Assembly (NCBI RefSeq): GCF_002812705.1
Contig: NZ_CP025030.1
Span: 3,782,001 to 3,846,000 of the forward strand
From: Achromobacter spanius
Lineage (GTDB): Bacteria > Pseudomonadota > Gammaproteobacteria > Burkholderiales > Burkholderiaceae_B
DNA length: 64,000 nucleotides
Direction of reading: 5' to 3'
Part shown: positions 36,559 to 45,411 of the stretch, one piece after another
Layout of the letters: each line of letters opens with the position of its first letter
Position numbering within the stretch: the first letter of the stretch is position 1
The notes under the pieces: generated by a model
Seen by the model: only the letters and a program-made list of their open reading frames with translations
The model's database searches: none
What the model was told of the DNA's origin: nothing
Translations under genes and position numbers: made by a program

Positions 36559-37848
36559 ATGTCTCACACTCCCACCCATGTCTTGCCGTCTTATCTGAAT
36601 GCCGATGACCTCGGTCCTTGGGGTAATTACCTGCAACAAGTCGACCGGGTCACGCCGTATCTCGGCACCTTGGGTCGGTGGGTCGAGACGCTGAAGCGTC
36701 CGAAGCGCGCCTTGATCGTCGATGTGCCGATCGAACTGGACAACGGCACCATCGCCCACTTCGAAGGCTATCGCGTGCAGCACAACGTGTCGCGCGGCCC
36801 GGGCAAGGGCGGCGTGCGCTTCCACCAGGACGTGACCCTGTCCGAAGTCATGGCGCTGGCCGCGTGGATGTCGGTCAAGAACGCCGCGGTCAACCTGCCT
36901 TATGGCGGCGCCAAGGGCGGCATCCGCGTTGATCCGCGCACGTTGTCGCACTCCGAACTGGAACGCATGACCCGCCGCTACACCAGCGAAATCGGCGTCA
37001 TCATCGGGCCGTCCAAGGACATTCCCGCCCCCGACGTCGGCACCAACGCCCAGACCATGGCCTGGATGATGGACACGTATTCCATGAACGAAGGCGCCAC
37101 CGCCACCGGCGTGGTCACCGGCAAGCCGATCGCCCTGGGCGGCAGCCTGGGCCGCGTGGAAGCCACCGGCCGTGGCGTGTTCGTCGTGGCGTGTGAAGCC
37201 GCCCGCGACCTGAACATCGACGTCTCCAAGTCGCGCGTGGTGGTGCAGGGCTTTGGCAACGTGGGCGGCACCGCCGCCCGTCTGTTCCATGAAGCCGGCG
37301 CCAAGGTCATTGCCGCGCAAGACCATACCGGTACGGTGCACAACGCCGCCGGGCTGGACGTCCACAAGCTGCTGTCGCACGTGTCGCAACACGGCGGCGT
37401 GGGTGGTTTTTCGGGCGGCGAAGCGTTCGACAAGGACGAGTTCTGGACGCTGGAAACCGAATTCCTGATCCCGGCCGCGCTGGAAAGCCAGATCACCGCA
37501 GAGAACGCCACCAAGGTGCGCGCGAAGGTCGTGGTGGAAGGCGCCAACGGCCCGACCACCCCGGAAGCGGACGACATCCTGTTTGAACACGGCGTGTATG
37601 TGGTGCCGGATGTGCTGGCCAACGCCGGCGGCGTGACGGTGTCCTACTTTGAATGGGTGCAGGATTTCTCCAGCTTCTTCTGGAGCGAAGAAGAAATCAA
37701 CCAGCGCCTGGAACGCATCATGCGCGAAGCCTACAGCGCCGTGTCGCAGGTGGCCAAGGAACACAAGGTGACGCTGCGCACGGCGGCGTTCATCGTGGCT
37801 TGCACGCGCATTCTGCAAGCACGCCAGGTGCGCGGCCTGTATCCGTGA
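36559..37848 (+). CDS. gdhA: Glutamate dehydrogenase
   Basis: Interconverts glutamate and 2-oxoglutarate plus ammonia. From ATG 36559 the protein is 429 residues, the size of hexameric bacterial enzymes. Catalytic elements include [10 protein letters not shown], the Lys-containing [15 protein letters not shown], and [20 protein letters not shown]. The nucleotide-binding Rossmann motif is [21 protein letters not shown] (36545-36549) is nine bases before ATG 36559; upstream in-frame ATG 36553 and GTG 36520 are less well placed. NAD versus NADP use cannot be read safely. Confidence 0.94.
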   Translation: MSHTPTHVLPSYLNADDLGPWGNYLQQVDRVTPYLGTLGRWVETLKRPKRALIVDVPIELDNGTIAHFEGYRVQHNVSRGPGKGGVRFHQDVTLSEVMALAAWMSVKNAAVNLPYGGAKGGIRVDPRTLSHSELERMTRRYTSEIGVIIGPSKDIPAPDVGTNAQTMAWMMDTYSMNEGATATGVVTGKPIALGGSLGRVEATGRGVFVVACEAARDLNIDVSKSRVVVQGFGNVGGTAARLFHEAGAKVIAAQDHTGTVHNAAGLDVHKLLSHVSQHGGVGGFSGGEAFDKDEFWTLETEFLIPAALESQITAENATKVRAKVVVEGANGPTTPEADDILFEHGVYVVPDVLANAGGVTVSYFEWVQDFSSFFWSEEEINQRLERIMREAYSAVSQVAKEHKVTLRTAAFIVACTRILQARQVRGLYP

Positions 37849-38197
37849 TGAAGACTCAGCGATGCGTTCCTGACGTATCGCCGAGGAGGCAGAGGTAGAC
37901 AAAACCGGAGATCGCCCCGCAAGGGGCGATTTCCATTTGGGGGCAAACTGCGGCGAATTGCGGCGAAACAACGCTTGACCCCAACGACTGTGACAGCGCT
38001 GTGGCACGCGGCAATTCAGTGCTAATGTGGAACGCACGCCACAGCCGCGCTTTTTTATTGCCAACCGACACCCCGGCCGCCCGCGTATAAATTTCTGACA
38101 CATTGCGTCCCTAGAATTCGTTTCTGCCATGCGCCACGCGCCGCTTGCGATGCAGGCACACCCGCCGCGCATGCATGTTCAATCTAAGGAATAGGTA
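37849..38197. other. Intergenic stretch between gdhA and the porin gene
   Basis: About 349 bases without a gene. It contains the gdhA terminator and then the porin leader. The leader includes the 10-base palindrome ACAGCGCTGT (37993-38002), an extended -10-like TGCTAATGT (38020-38028) and a TATAAA (38086-38091). No full promoter can be fixed by eye. Confidence 0.55.
37911..37932 (+). terminator. Hairpin terminator after gdhA
   Basis: The stem ATCGCCCC (37911-37918) with GGGGCGAT (37923-37930), loop GCAA, is followed by a short TT then CC. The U tract is weak, but the position 63 bases after the stop suits a terminator. Confidence 0.65.
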
Positions 38198-39307
38198 ATG
38201 AAAAAGACTCTGCTCGCAACCGCGCTGTTCGCCGCCGCTTCCGGCGTGGCACAAGCCGAAACCTCGGTGACCTTGTACGGTTTGATCGATACCGGTATCG
38301 GCTACCAGCGCATCAAGGGCGACGGCTATCACGAATCGAAGGTTGGCATGGCCAACGGCGTGTCGAGCGGCTCGCGTTGGGGCTTGCGCGGCGCCGAAGA
38401 TCTGGGCGACGGCCTGAGCGCCGTGTTCACGCTGGAAAGCGGCTTCAATTCGGGTAACGGCACATCGGGCCAAAGCGGCCGCCTGTTCGGCCGCCAAGCC
38501 ACCGTCGGCCTGAAGGCCGATTCCTGGGGCCTGCTGGAATTCGGCCGTCAGACCAACATCGCCTCCAAGTACCTGGCAGCCATCGATCCGTTCGGCGGCA
38601 GCTACGGCCAAGCCAACGTGGGCGTGGCCTTCAGCGCCGCCAACACCGTCCGCTACGACAACATGGTGCAGTACTCGACCCCGTCGTTCAGCGGCTTCCA
38701 GTTCGGTGTGGGCTACTCGTTCAACGCGTCTGACACGACCACCGCGCAGACCGGCTTCCGCACTGCCGACAACACGCGCGCCATCACCACCGGCCTGCGC
38801 TACGTCAACGGCCCGCTGAACGTGGCCGCCACCTACGACCAACTGAACCCCGCCAACCAGTTGAACAACGACGCCACGCCCAAGTCGTGGTCGATTGCCG
38901 CCGCCTATGACTTCGAAGTGGTCAAGCTGGCGTTGGGCTTCGGCCAGACGCGTGACGGCTGGTTCACCGGCCAAAGCATCAACGCGCTTGGCAGCGGCAG
39001 CCCCACGGCCAGCAGCTTCGGCACGAACGTTGCCGTGTCGGGCTTCAAGGCCAATTCGTACCTGGTGGGCCTGACCGTGCCGCTGGGCGCCAGCAGCATC
39101 ATGGCGTCGTGGCAGCGTGCCGACCCCAACGGCAACCCGCTGACCGCCGGCAATGAGTCGACGATGAACGTCTACAGCATCGGCTACACGTACAACCTGT
39201 CCAAGCGCACCAACCTGTACGCGCTGGGTTCGTACGCCACCGACTTCGCGTTTGTTGACGGCGTCAAGAGCACCGTGGGCATCGTGGGTGTGCGCCACCG
39301 CTTCTAA
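38198..39307 (+). CDS. Outer membrane porin (general diffusion type)
   Basis: A 369-residue porin of the neisserial/burkholderial family. The signal peptide MKKTLLATALFAAASGVAQA is followed by ETSVTLYGLIDTGIGYQ, the typical first strand. Family blocks include GSRWGLRGAEDLGDGLSAVFTLESGFN and GRLFGRQATVGLKADSWGLLEFGRQ; the C-terminus is VGVRHRF, with the terminal Phe recognised by BamA. AAGGAAT (38184-38190) precedes the ATG. A noncoding stretch of about 258 bases follows, in which I see no gene. Confidence 0.95.
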   Translation: MKKTLLATALFAAASGVAQAETSVTLYGLIDTGIGYQRIKGDGYHESKVGMANGVSSGSRWGLRGAEDLGDGLSAVFTLESGFNSGNGTSGQSGRLFGRQATVGLKADSWGLLEFGRQTNIASKYLAAIDPFGGSYGQANVGVAFSAANTVRYDNMVQYSTPSFSGFQFGVGYSFNASDTTTAQTGFRTADNTRAITTGLRYVNGPLNVAATYDQLNPANQLNNDATPKSWSIAAAYDFEVVKLALGFGQTRDGWFTGQSINALGSGSPTASSFGTNVAVSGFKANSYLVGLTVPLGASSIMASWQRADPNGNPLTAGNESTMNVYSIGYTYNLSKRTNLYALGSYATDFAFVDGVKSTVGIVGVRHRF

Positions 39308-39565
39308 GCGGGCAAGGCAGGTAGCCGGCGGCAAGCAAAACGCGCGCTGCCGGCGCTTTCATGCCGCGGTTGTACTGAGCGGACTGGGCGTCTTACCCGG
39401 CCACAGACGCGAAAAAAGCGGCCACCTCCCTAGCTCCATCCTCAGTCCGCTCACCTGAACCGTGGTCTTCAGCAGGCCCTGCGCCGCCCGGCGCAAGTAA
39501 TGACCGGCAATGGGCTGCCGCCCGTCGCCGGTCATCCGGTGTCAAAAGGGTGGGTGCGGCGCCGC

Positions 39566-40375
39566 CTACGAGGGCAACAACAGCTCCGGCTTCAACACCC
39601 CGCGCAAGTCGGCGTAAGGAATGCTCAGCTCCGGTTCGCCGTGCGAATAGGGCGCGATGGCATAGGCGTCGTACTTCACCACCATGCCATCACGGGTCAG
39701 CGCGAAATTGTCGCTTTCCTGGAACGGCCACATCTTGTTGTAAGCGGTGGGATCACGCTTGGCGTCGGGGTTTTGCGCCAGCCATTTGGCATGGGCGGTT
39801 TTCAGCGCCGCCACATATTCCGCGCGGCGGCCCGGTATCAACGCTTCGTCCAGGCTCATCACGCGGCCGCGTGAACGTTCCCAGTTCAGATATTGCGTGG
39901 CCGGAATGCCGTGCGCGGCGCCGGTCAGGAACTGCTCGGTGTGCAGTTCGATCGCCACGATGTCGCCCACCGTATCCTTGACCGAGGCCTTGAAAAACGT
40001 CGCGTCGCGCGGGCGCGCCGTGGACCAGAAATACTGCGTGTATTCCGACAGCGTGTTGTAGGGGCCGCGGCGGTTGGCGTCGGTGCCGGTCATGTAGGCC
40101 AGCACGTGGTCCACCAGCGCGGTCAGTTTGGGGATGCCGGGAAACGCCACGCTGTCGATTTCAATGCGCGGGCAATCGCCTTCGCAACCCGGCTTGTTCG
40201 ACGCCCACTTGATGCGTTCGGTGGACAGGTCTCCCACCTTTTCGGGCGTGGTCGAGGCGGGCTCGGCCAAGGTGATGTTGGCCGGCGGCGTACTGCCGCA
40301 GCCGGCCAGGGCCAACAGGGCGGCACCCAGGATCAAACCGCTTATCGCGCCTTGCGGCGTGAACGTGCGACGCAT
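39566..40375 (-). CDS. RsiV/DUF3298-type lipoprotein
   Basis: A 269-residue lipoprotein. The signal peptide ends in LLALAGC, with the Cys near residue 26. The C-terminal part contains DUF3298/RsiV features: IELHTEQFLTGAAHGIPATQYLNWERSRGRVMSLDEAL and VVKYDAYAIAPYSHGEPELSIPYADLRGVLKPELL. In other bacteria such domains occur in anti-sigma factors and lysozyme-responsive proteins, but no sigma factor is adjacent here. GGAGG precedes ATG 40375; an extension to 40429 was rejected. The gene follows lplA on the same strand. Confidence 0.85.
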   Translation of the reverse strand: MRRTFTPQGAISGLILGAALLALAGCGSTPPANITLAEPASTTPEKVGDLSTERIKWASNKPGCEGDCPRIEIDSVAFPGIPKLTALVDHVLAYMTGTDANRRGPYNTLSEYTQYFWSTARPRDATFFKASVKDTVGDIVAIELHTEQFLTGAAHGIPATQYLNWERSRGRVMSLDEALIPGRRAEYVAALKTAHAKWLAQNPDAKRDPTAYNKMWPFQESDNFALTRDGMVVKYDAYAIAPYSHGEPELSIPYADLRGVLKPELLLPS

Positions 40376-40407
40376 TGAACTACCTCCACAAAATCTGACG
40401 CTTGCCG

Positions 40408-41184
40408 TCAAGGCACCACACCTGTCCATTCCGGCGTGGAGAATTTCTCGTCGGCCTGTTGCTGGGCGCGCGCCAGCGTGTCGCTGCCGATTTGCCCCGG
40501 AGTCAGACGATGCAGGCCGGCAAAAGTTTCCAGCATGCGGTCGATGATGACTTCGCGCGCCAGGCCCGTTTGCGTGCGCAGCGGGTCGACACGCTTCTTG
40601 GCGCTGGTGGTGCCCTTGTCGGAAAGCTTCTCGCGGCCGATGCGCAAGACTTCGACCATTTTATCGGCGTCGATGTCGTAGGACATGGTCACGTGGTGCA
40701 GCACCGCGCCGGCGCGGCGGGCCTGCGCGGCGCCGCCGATCTTGCCGATGTCGGAGGCGATGTCGTTCAGGGGCTGGTACCACGCCTTGATGCCCAGCCC
40801 TTGCAGCGCGGTCAGCACCCAGGCGTCCAGGAAGGCATACGATTCCTGGAAGCTCATGCCGTGGACCAAGGCCTGTGGCGCGCTGAGCGAGTAGGTGATG
40901 GAGTTGCCCGGTTCGATGAACATGGCGCCGCCGCCACTGACGCGGCGCACGACTTCAATGCCGTGGCGCTGCGCGCCGTCGGGGTCGACTTCGTTTTTCA
41001 GGGATTGGAAACGGCCGATGACGACGGCGGGGGCGGCCCATTCCCAGATGCGCAGCGTGGGCGGGCGTTGGCCCGCGCCGACTTCGTCGGTAATGACGGC
41101 GTCAAGCGCCATGTGCAGCGACGGGGCCTGCGGGCCTTCGTGGATCAGTTGCCAGTCGTAGTCGTTCCAGTCAGTGCGGGTCAT
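40408..41184 (-). CDS. lplA: Lipoate-protein ligase A, catalytic domain
   Basis: A 258-residue protein of the BPL/LplA/LipB fold. The lipoyl-binding motif RRVSGGGAMFIEPGNSITYSL is clear, together with WEWAAPAVVIGRFQSLKNEVD and the Lys-containing DIGKIGGAAQARRAGAVLHHVTM. It attaches lipoate to the E2 and GcvH proteins via lipoyl-AMP. The usual C-terminal accessory domain is not fused; a separate small gene upstream appears to provide it. The start codon overlaps that gene's stop by ATGA. Confidence 0.9.
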   Translation of the reverse strand: MTRTDWNDYDWQLIHEGPQAPSLHMALDAVITDEVGAGQRPPTLRIWEWAAPAVVIGRFQSLKNEVDPDGAQRHGIEVVRRVSGGGAMFIEPGNSITYSLSAPQALVHGMSFQESYAFLDAWVLTALQGLGIKAWYQPLNDIASDIGKIGGAAQARRAGAVLHHVTMSYDIDADKMVEVLRIGREKLSDKGTTSAKKRVDPLRTQTGLAREVIIDRMLETFAGLHRLTPGQIGSDTLARAQQQADEKFSTPEWTGVVP

Positions 41185-41456
41185 GCAAGCGCCCTCCGCA
41201 GCACCACGGCCACGGCCTCGGCCGAAAAGCCGAACAGTTCGGCGTCGGAGGGCAGGGCGGATTGCACGGCCACGGCCAGTTCCAGCTCGCCGGCGTCGGC
41301 CGGCATGCCGTTCAAGCCTTCATTGATGGCCTCCAACGCTTCGGGCGGCTCCAGAAAGAAGTCGCCGCTGATGCGGACGTTGGCCAGGCGGCCGTCCTGC
41401 ACATCGAGATCCGCGACGACCAGTTTGCCGCCGGGGACTTTGTATTCACCATGCAT
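41181..41456 (-). CDS. Lipoate-protein ligase accessory domain (LplB-like)
   Basis: A 91-residue protein beginning MHGEYKVPGGKLVVADLDVQDGRLANVRISGDFFLEPPEALEAINEGLNG. This matches the C-terminal accessory domain of lipoate-protein ligases (K.pGGKLv.v...v..g.i..v.i.GDFF), which is needed for lipoate activation. It is encoded separately, directly before the catalytic-domain gene, with overlapping ATGA. Thermoplasma has the same split LplA/LplB organisation. AAGGAG lies nine bases before the start. Confidence 0.85.
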   Translation of the reverse strand: MHGEYKVPGGKLVVADLDVQDGRLANVRISGDFFLEPPEALEAINEGLNGMPADAGELELAVAVQSALPSDAELFGFSAEAVAVVLRRALA

Positions 41457-41487
41457 GGGGGGCTCCTTGCGAAATCAATATCAAAAA

Positions 41488-41952
41488 CTAGAGGCTGAGC
41501 TTCATGCCGTCGTGGCTGGCCTTGAAACCCAGGCTTTCATAGAACCGGCGCGCATCGGGGCGCGCGCGGTCGGTGGTCAGTTGAACCAGGCCACAGCCCT
41601 GGGCGCGGCATTGTTCAATGGCCCACTCGAACATGGCGCGCCCCAGGCCCTGGCCGCGCGCTGACGAGGCGATGCGCACGCTTTCGATCTGGCCGCGCCA
41701 CAGGCCCAGCCGCGACAGGCCGGGTATGAACGATAACTGCAAACAGCCGACCAGGTCTTGGCCTTGCAGAACCACGGCAAGGAATTGATTGGAATCCTGG
41801 GCGATGGCGGCGAAGGCGGCCGTGTAGCGGGGGTTGAGCGGCACCGAGGTGTCTTCGCGCGCGGCGCCCAGCTCGTCGTCGGCCAACAGGGCGACGATGT
41901 GCGGCAAATCTTCTTGCCGCGCGCGGCGAAAGACCAATTGGGAGGCGGACAT
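41488..41952 (-). CDS. GNAT-family N-acetyltransferase
   Basis: A 154-residue GNAT protein: FRRARQEDLPHIVALLADDELG at the N-terminus, the acetyl-CoA-binding motif A region IESVRIASSARGQGLGRAMFEWAI (about 95-115) with R-G-Q-G-L-G, and the C-terminal LTTDRARPDARRFYESLGFKAS. It lies 31 bases upstream of the LplB-like gene on the same strand. The acetyl acceptor is unknown. Confidence 0.92.
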   Translation of the reverse strand: MSASQLVFRRARQEDLPHIVALLADDELGAAREDTSVPLNPRYTAAFAAIAQDSNQFLAVVLQGQDLVGCLQLSFIPGLSRLGLWRGQIESVRIASSARGQGLGRAMFEWAIEQCRAQGCGLVQLTTDRARPDARRFYESLGFKASHDGMKLSL

Positions 41953-41969
41953 GGTCGGGCTCCTGCGGG

Positions 41970-42671
41970 TCAGCGCGCGATATTCTGCGCGGTTTGGCCG
42001 AACAGAATGCGGCGTGACTCGTCGTCGCTGATGGCAGGTGCTGTGTTGACGCTATCGGCCAGCGCATAGGCACGCTGCGTGGCGGGGCGCGCGGCAATGG
42101 CGTTGAACCAGCGCTGCAGGTGCGGGAAGTCGTTCAGGTCTTGCCCCTGCTTGGCGTGCGGCACGATCCAGGGGTAGGCCGCCATATCCGCGATGGAGTA
42201 GTCGCCCGCGACAAATTCGCGGTCCGCCAGGCGCTTGTTCAGCACGCCGTACAGGCGGTTGGTTTCCTTCACATAGCGGTCGACGGCGTAAGGAATGCGT
42301 TCCGGCGCGTAGCCGGAAAAATGGTGGTTCTGGCCGGCCATGGGGCCCAGGCCGCCCATCTGCCAGAAGAGCCATTGCGAGACCTCGGCGCGGCCGCGCA
42401 CGTCGGCCGGCAGGAATTGGCCGGTCTTCTCGGCCAGGTACAAGAGGATGGCGCCGGACTCGAACAGCGGGATGGGCGCGCCGCCGTCGGTGGGCTGCGT
42501 GTCGACGATGGCGGGGATGCGGTTATTGGGCGCGATGGCCAAAAATTCGGGTTTGAATTGATCGCCGCGGCTGATGTTCACCGGGTGGATCTTGTAGGGC
42601 AGGCCGGCTTCTTCAAGGAACAGCGTGATCTTGTGGCCGTTGGGGGTGGTCCAGTAGTAGAGATCGATCAT
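41970..42671 (-). CDS. yfcG: Glutathione S-transferase, YfcG-type disulfide reductase
   Basis: A 233-residue nu-class glutathione transferase. The N-terminal thioredoxin domain MIDLYYWTTPNGHKITLFLEEAG closely follows YfcG, with Thr and Asn replacing a catalytic Cys or Ser. PNNRIPAIVD and LFESGAILLYLAEKTG form the glutathione site, and the helical C-terminal domain includes QWLFWQMGGLGPMAGQNHHF. Such enzymes reduce disulfides using glutathione. The start at 42671 matches the family N-terminus; a longer frame to 42749 was rejected. Confidence 0.92.
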   Translation of the reverse strand: MIDLYYWTTPNGHKITLFLEEAGLPYKIHPVNISRGDQFKPEFLAIAPNNRIPAIVDTQPTDGGAPIPLFESGAILLYLAEKTGQFLPADVRGRAEVSQWLFWQMGGLGPMAGQNHHFSGYAPERIPYAVDRYVKETNRLYGVLNKRLADREFVAGDYSIADMAAYPWIVPHAKQGQDLNDFPHLQRWFNAIAARPATQRAYALADSVNTAPAISDDESRRILFGQTAQNIAR

Positions 42672-42788
42672 GGGGTGCGTCCAGGGAATCAAGGCGCCGC
42701 CGGCCGTGCCGGCGGGTGGAAAGCCATGATAGCGGCAGGTCTTGGCCATGCCCCCGAATAACCGGGGCCGGAAGCGGGTTTCTTCCCA

Positions 42789-43697
42789 CTACGCGGCCCC
42801 GGCGCCGGGGCGGGGCCGCCCGGGCAGGCGCCACGTCCAGTTCAGGCTGACGCCCGCGGCGGCCAGGAAAATCATTGCCACGCCCACCACTTGCAGCGGT
42901 TCCATGCGCTGCCCGTAGACCACCAGGTCCAGCATGATGGCCACGGCCGGGTAGATGAAACTGAGCGCGGCGGTGGATGTCGTCGGCAGCTTTTGAATGG
43001 CCGAATACATCAGGATGTACATCAAGCAGGTGTGGATCAGCCCCAGCGCCACCAGATAGCTCCATTGCAAGGGGGCGGCGGGCAGCGCGTTGAAGTCCGC
43101 CATGGGCAGCAGCATGAAGGCGCCCAGCGTCACCTGTACCAGCGCCAGCACTTGCGGCGGGATGCCCTTCAAGTGCTTGACGATGACCGCGGTAACGCCA
43201 TACAGCGCGGCCGCGCCCAGGCCCAGCAGCAGCCCCGACAGATACGCGCCGCCCGGTGCCTGCGCGTCCGTCAGGCGCAGCACCAGCAGCAGGCCGGCGA
43301 ACGCCACCACCGACCAGGCCAGCTTGCCGCGTGACGGGCGCTCACCCAGAAACAGCACGCCCAGACCGATCAGGAAAAACGGCTGTACGTTGTAGACGGC
43401 GGTGGCCAGCGAGATGGACGCCAGCCGGTACGCGGAAAACAGCAGTACCCAATTCATGACTAGCGCGGCGCCGGCCACCAGCGCCAGGGCCAACGTCTTC
43501 CCGGTGAACAGGCCGGGCTTGAGCAGGCCGCGCGCCCAGCAATAGAGGAACAAGGACAGGGCGCCGAACACGCAGCGGAAGAAGACGACGTTCCAGGCGC
43601 TTTGGCCGGACTCCAGAACAAACACGCCTAGCGTGCCGGATAAGGTCATGGCGGCGGCCATTTGCGCCAGGCCAAGGCGTTCGGATGCGGGGGACAT
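42789..43697 (-). CDS. EamA/DMT-family transporter
   Basis: A 302-residue inner-membrane protein with about ten hydrophobic helices in two EamA repeats (about 10-140 and 155-290). Examples are LGVFVLESGQSAWNVVFFRCVFGALSLFLYCWARG in the first half and YILMYSAIQKLPTTSTAALSFIYPAVAIMLDLVVYG in the second. The family exports amino acids and other metabolites. GGAGAG precedes ATG 43697. It is divergent from an Lrp-family regulator, which suggests control by it and amino acid export. Confidence 0.9.
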   Translation of the reverse strand: MSPASERLGLAQMAAAMTLSGTLGVFVLESGQSAWNVVFFRCVFGALSLFLYCWARGLLKPGLFTGKTLALALVAGAALVMNWVLLFSAYRLASISLATAVYNVQPFFLIGLGVLFLGERPSRGKLAWSVVAFAGLLLVLRLTDAQAPGGAYLSGLLLGLGAAALYGVTAVIVKHLKGIPPQVLALVQVTLGAFMLLPMADFNALPAAPLQWSYLVALGLIHTCLMYILMYSAIQKLPTTSTAALSFIYPAVAIMLDLVVYGQRMEPLQVVGVAMIFLAAAGVSLNWTWRLPGRPRPGAGAA

Positions 43698-43835
43698 GGG
43701 GACTCTCCGAGGGGCCACGTGTGGATCACGATGTTGGCCACGATTTCGATGGAGAAATTATCCCAGGCGGATCAAGCCGGCTATATGATCATCATGTGGT
43801 GCTTTGATATCCACGCCTTCATTTTGGTGAAATTT

Positions 43836-44303
43836 ATGCAAAATGACCTAAAAAACGAAAGCCCTGTCCTGGATGGCATTGACCGCCGCCTGGTGCAGAC
43901 CCTGTCGGCCAACGCGCGCACCACCACGGCAGACCTGGCGCGGCAGGTGGGCATGTCGGCGCCCAGCGTGGCGGACCGGCTGCGGCGGCTAGAGGAATCG
44001 GGTGTGATCCGCGCCTACACGCTGGATGTGGACCCGGAAGCGCTGGGTTATACCTTGCAAGCCATCGTGCGCATCCGGCCCTTGCCGGGGCAATTGCGCC
44101 ACGTGGAAGGGCTGATCAATGACATCCCGGAATTCGTCGAATGCGACAAGGTGACGGGCGATGACTGCTTCATCGCCCGGGTGGTGCTGCGGTCGATCTC
44201 GCACCTGGATGGCATTTTGGAACGGGTAACGGAGTTTGCCGAAACCAATACCGCTATCGTCAAGGCGCACACGGTGCGCCGCCGCCTGCCGCCTTTGCGC
44301 TAG
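43836..44303 (+). CDS. Lrp/AsnC-family transcriptional regulator
   Basis: A 155-residue regulator: the winged helix-turn-helix LDGIDRRLVQTLSANARTTTADLARQVGMSAPSVADRLRRLEESGVI, then the RAM ligand domain (YTLQAIVRIRPLPGQLRHVEGLINDIPEFVECDKVTGDDCFIARVVLRSISHLDGIL). ATG 43836 fits the family N-terminus; in-frame codons upstream to 43662 belong to the divergent gene. It probably controls the adjacent EamA exporter and itself. Confidence 0.93.
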   Translation: MQNDLKNESPVLDGIDRRLVQTLSANARTTTADLARQVGMSAPSVADRLRRLEESGVIRAYTLDVDPEALGYTLQAIVRIRPLPGQLRHVEGLINDIPEFVECDKVTGDDCFIARVVLRSISHLDGILERVTEFAETNTAIVKAHTVRRRLPPLR

Positions 44304-44346
44304 CGATTGCGCTGCCGGGCAGCAGCGCTGCAACAGTGGGGCAACG

Positions 44347-44838
44347 TCAGACGGGTGCGGACAGTGCCTGCACCACGTCGTCTTTCAGGCCGGCCGGCGT
44401 GTCGGTGGGCCCGTAGCGCTTGATGACCTGGCCGTCGCGGCCAACCAGGAACTTGGTGAAGTTCCACTTGATGCCTTCGGTGCCGAAGACGCCGGGCTTT
44501 TCGCCCTTGAGCCAGCGGTACAGCGGATGCGCATCGGCGCCGTTGACGTCGATCTTGGCGAAAAGCGGGAAAGTGATGTCGTACTGCGTTGAGCAGAAAT
44601 TGCGGATCTCGGCTTCGTCGCCCGGCTCTTGATGGCCGAACTGGTCGCACGGAAAGCCCAGCACCGTGAAGCCGTCGTCGCGCAGCGACCGGTAGAGTTC
44701 TTCCAGGCCCGCGTACTGAGGCGTGAAGCCGCATTTGGACGCCACGTTGACCACCAGCAGCACACGGCCGCGATAGGCGTTCAGAGCTTGGTCCGCACCC
44801 TGGATGTCGCGGGCGGAGAAATCGAAGATGGTGCTCAT
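44347..44838 (-). CDS. Glutathione peroxidase (BtuE type)
   Basis: A 163-residue thiol peroxidase of the glutathione peroxidase family: catalytic Cys in VVNVASKCGFTPQYAGLEELY (about residue 36), Gln in LGFPCDQFGHQEPG and Trp in GIKWNFTKFLV complete the active-site triad. The enzyme uses Cys rather than selenocysteine and in bacteria usually works with thioredoxin. It reduces hydrogen and lipid peroxides. GGAG lies before the start. Confidence 0.94.
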   Translation of the reverse strand: MSTIFDFSARDIQGADQALNAYRGRVLLVVNVASKCGFTPQYAGLEELYRSLRDDGFTVLGFPCDQFGHQEPGDEAEIRNFCSTQYDITFPLFAKIDVNGADAHPLYRWLKGEKPGVFGTEGIKWNFTKFLVGRDGQVIKRYGPTDTPAGLKDDVVQALSAPV

Positions 44839-45011
44839 GCGGGCTCCTGTATTGGTCGGCTTTACGCGGGCGCGTCAGCGTGCCAATCAACCGGTGAGTG
44901 TAGCGCTACGGGTACCGCCTTGGCCCCTTGTTGTCGCGCCGATGTTTAATCCGGGCGGTCGATGGGGCTATTGCCGGGGCCGGCGTGTGTGCCGACCTAT
45001 CATGGCCGGTT

Positions 45012-45043
45012 TGAAGGCATGCAAGCGTGAAGGCATGCAAGCG
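45012..45043 (+). repeat. Perfect 16-base tandem duplication before the TPR gene
   Basis: TGAAGGCATGCAAGCG occurs twice with no mismatch (45012-45027, 45028-45043), two bases before the AGGAG ribosome binding site of the TPR gene. It could affect translation or reflect recent slippage. Confidence 0.9.
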
Positions 45044-45057
45044 ATAGGAGCGCAGTG

Positions 45058-45390
45058 ATGGAAGGAATGATCGAACGCCTGGAGGCAATGCTGGCCAAGG
45101 GCACCGACAACATGTTGCTGCGGTTTTCGCTGGGCAAGGCCTATGCCGAACAGGACAGTTTCCCTGAAGCCGAAACCCATCTGCGCGCGGCGCTGGCTTT
45201 TGACCCCACCTATTCGGTGGCATGGAAATGGCTGGGCAAGGTGTGCCTGGGGCAGGGCGACCAGGACGGCGCGCGCGCCGCCTGGAACAGCGGCATGGCG
45301 GCGGCTCAGGCGCGTGGCGACAAGCAGGTGGAAAAGGAAATGCAGGTATTCATCCGGCGCCTGGATAAGCAGGCGCCGGCGGAATCCTGA
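45058..45390 (+). CDS. Small TPR protein
   Basis: A 110-residue protein made of about two tetratricopeptide repeats: NMLLRFSLGKAYAEQDSFPEAETHLRAALAFDPT and YSVAWKWLGKVCLGQGDQDGARAAWNSGMAAAQARGD. It has no signal peptide. AGGAG (45046-45050) sits before both GTG 45055 and ATG 45058, and the ATG is preferred. Function unknown; a scaffold role is likely. It converges on the photolyase gene. Confidence 0.88.
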   Translation: MEGMIERLEAMLAKGTDNMLLRFSLGKAYAEQDSFPEAETHLRAALAFDPTYSVAWKWLGKVCLGQGDQDGARAAWNSGMAAAQARGDKQVEKEMQVFIRRLDKQAPAES

Positions 45391-45411
45391 TGGCCCGCCA
45401 GGGGCCCGTTA

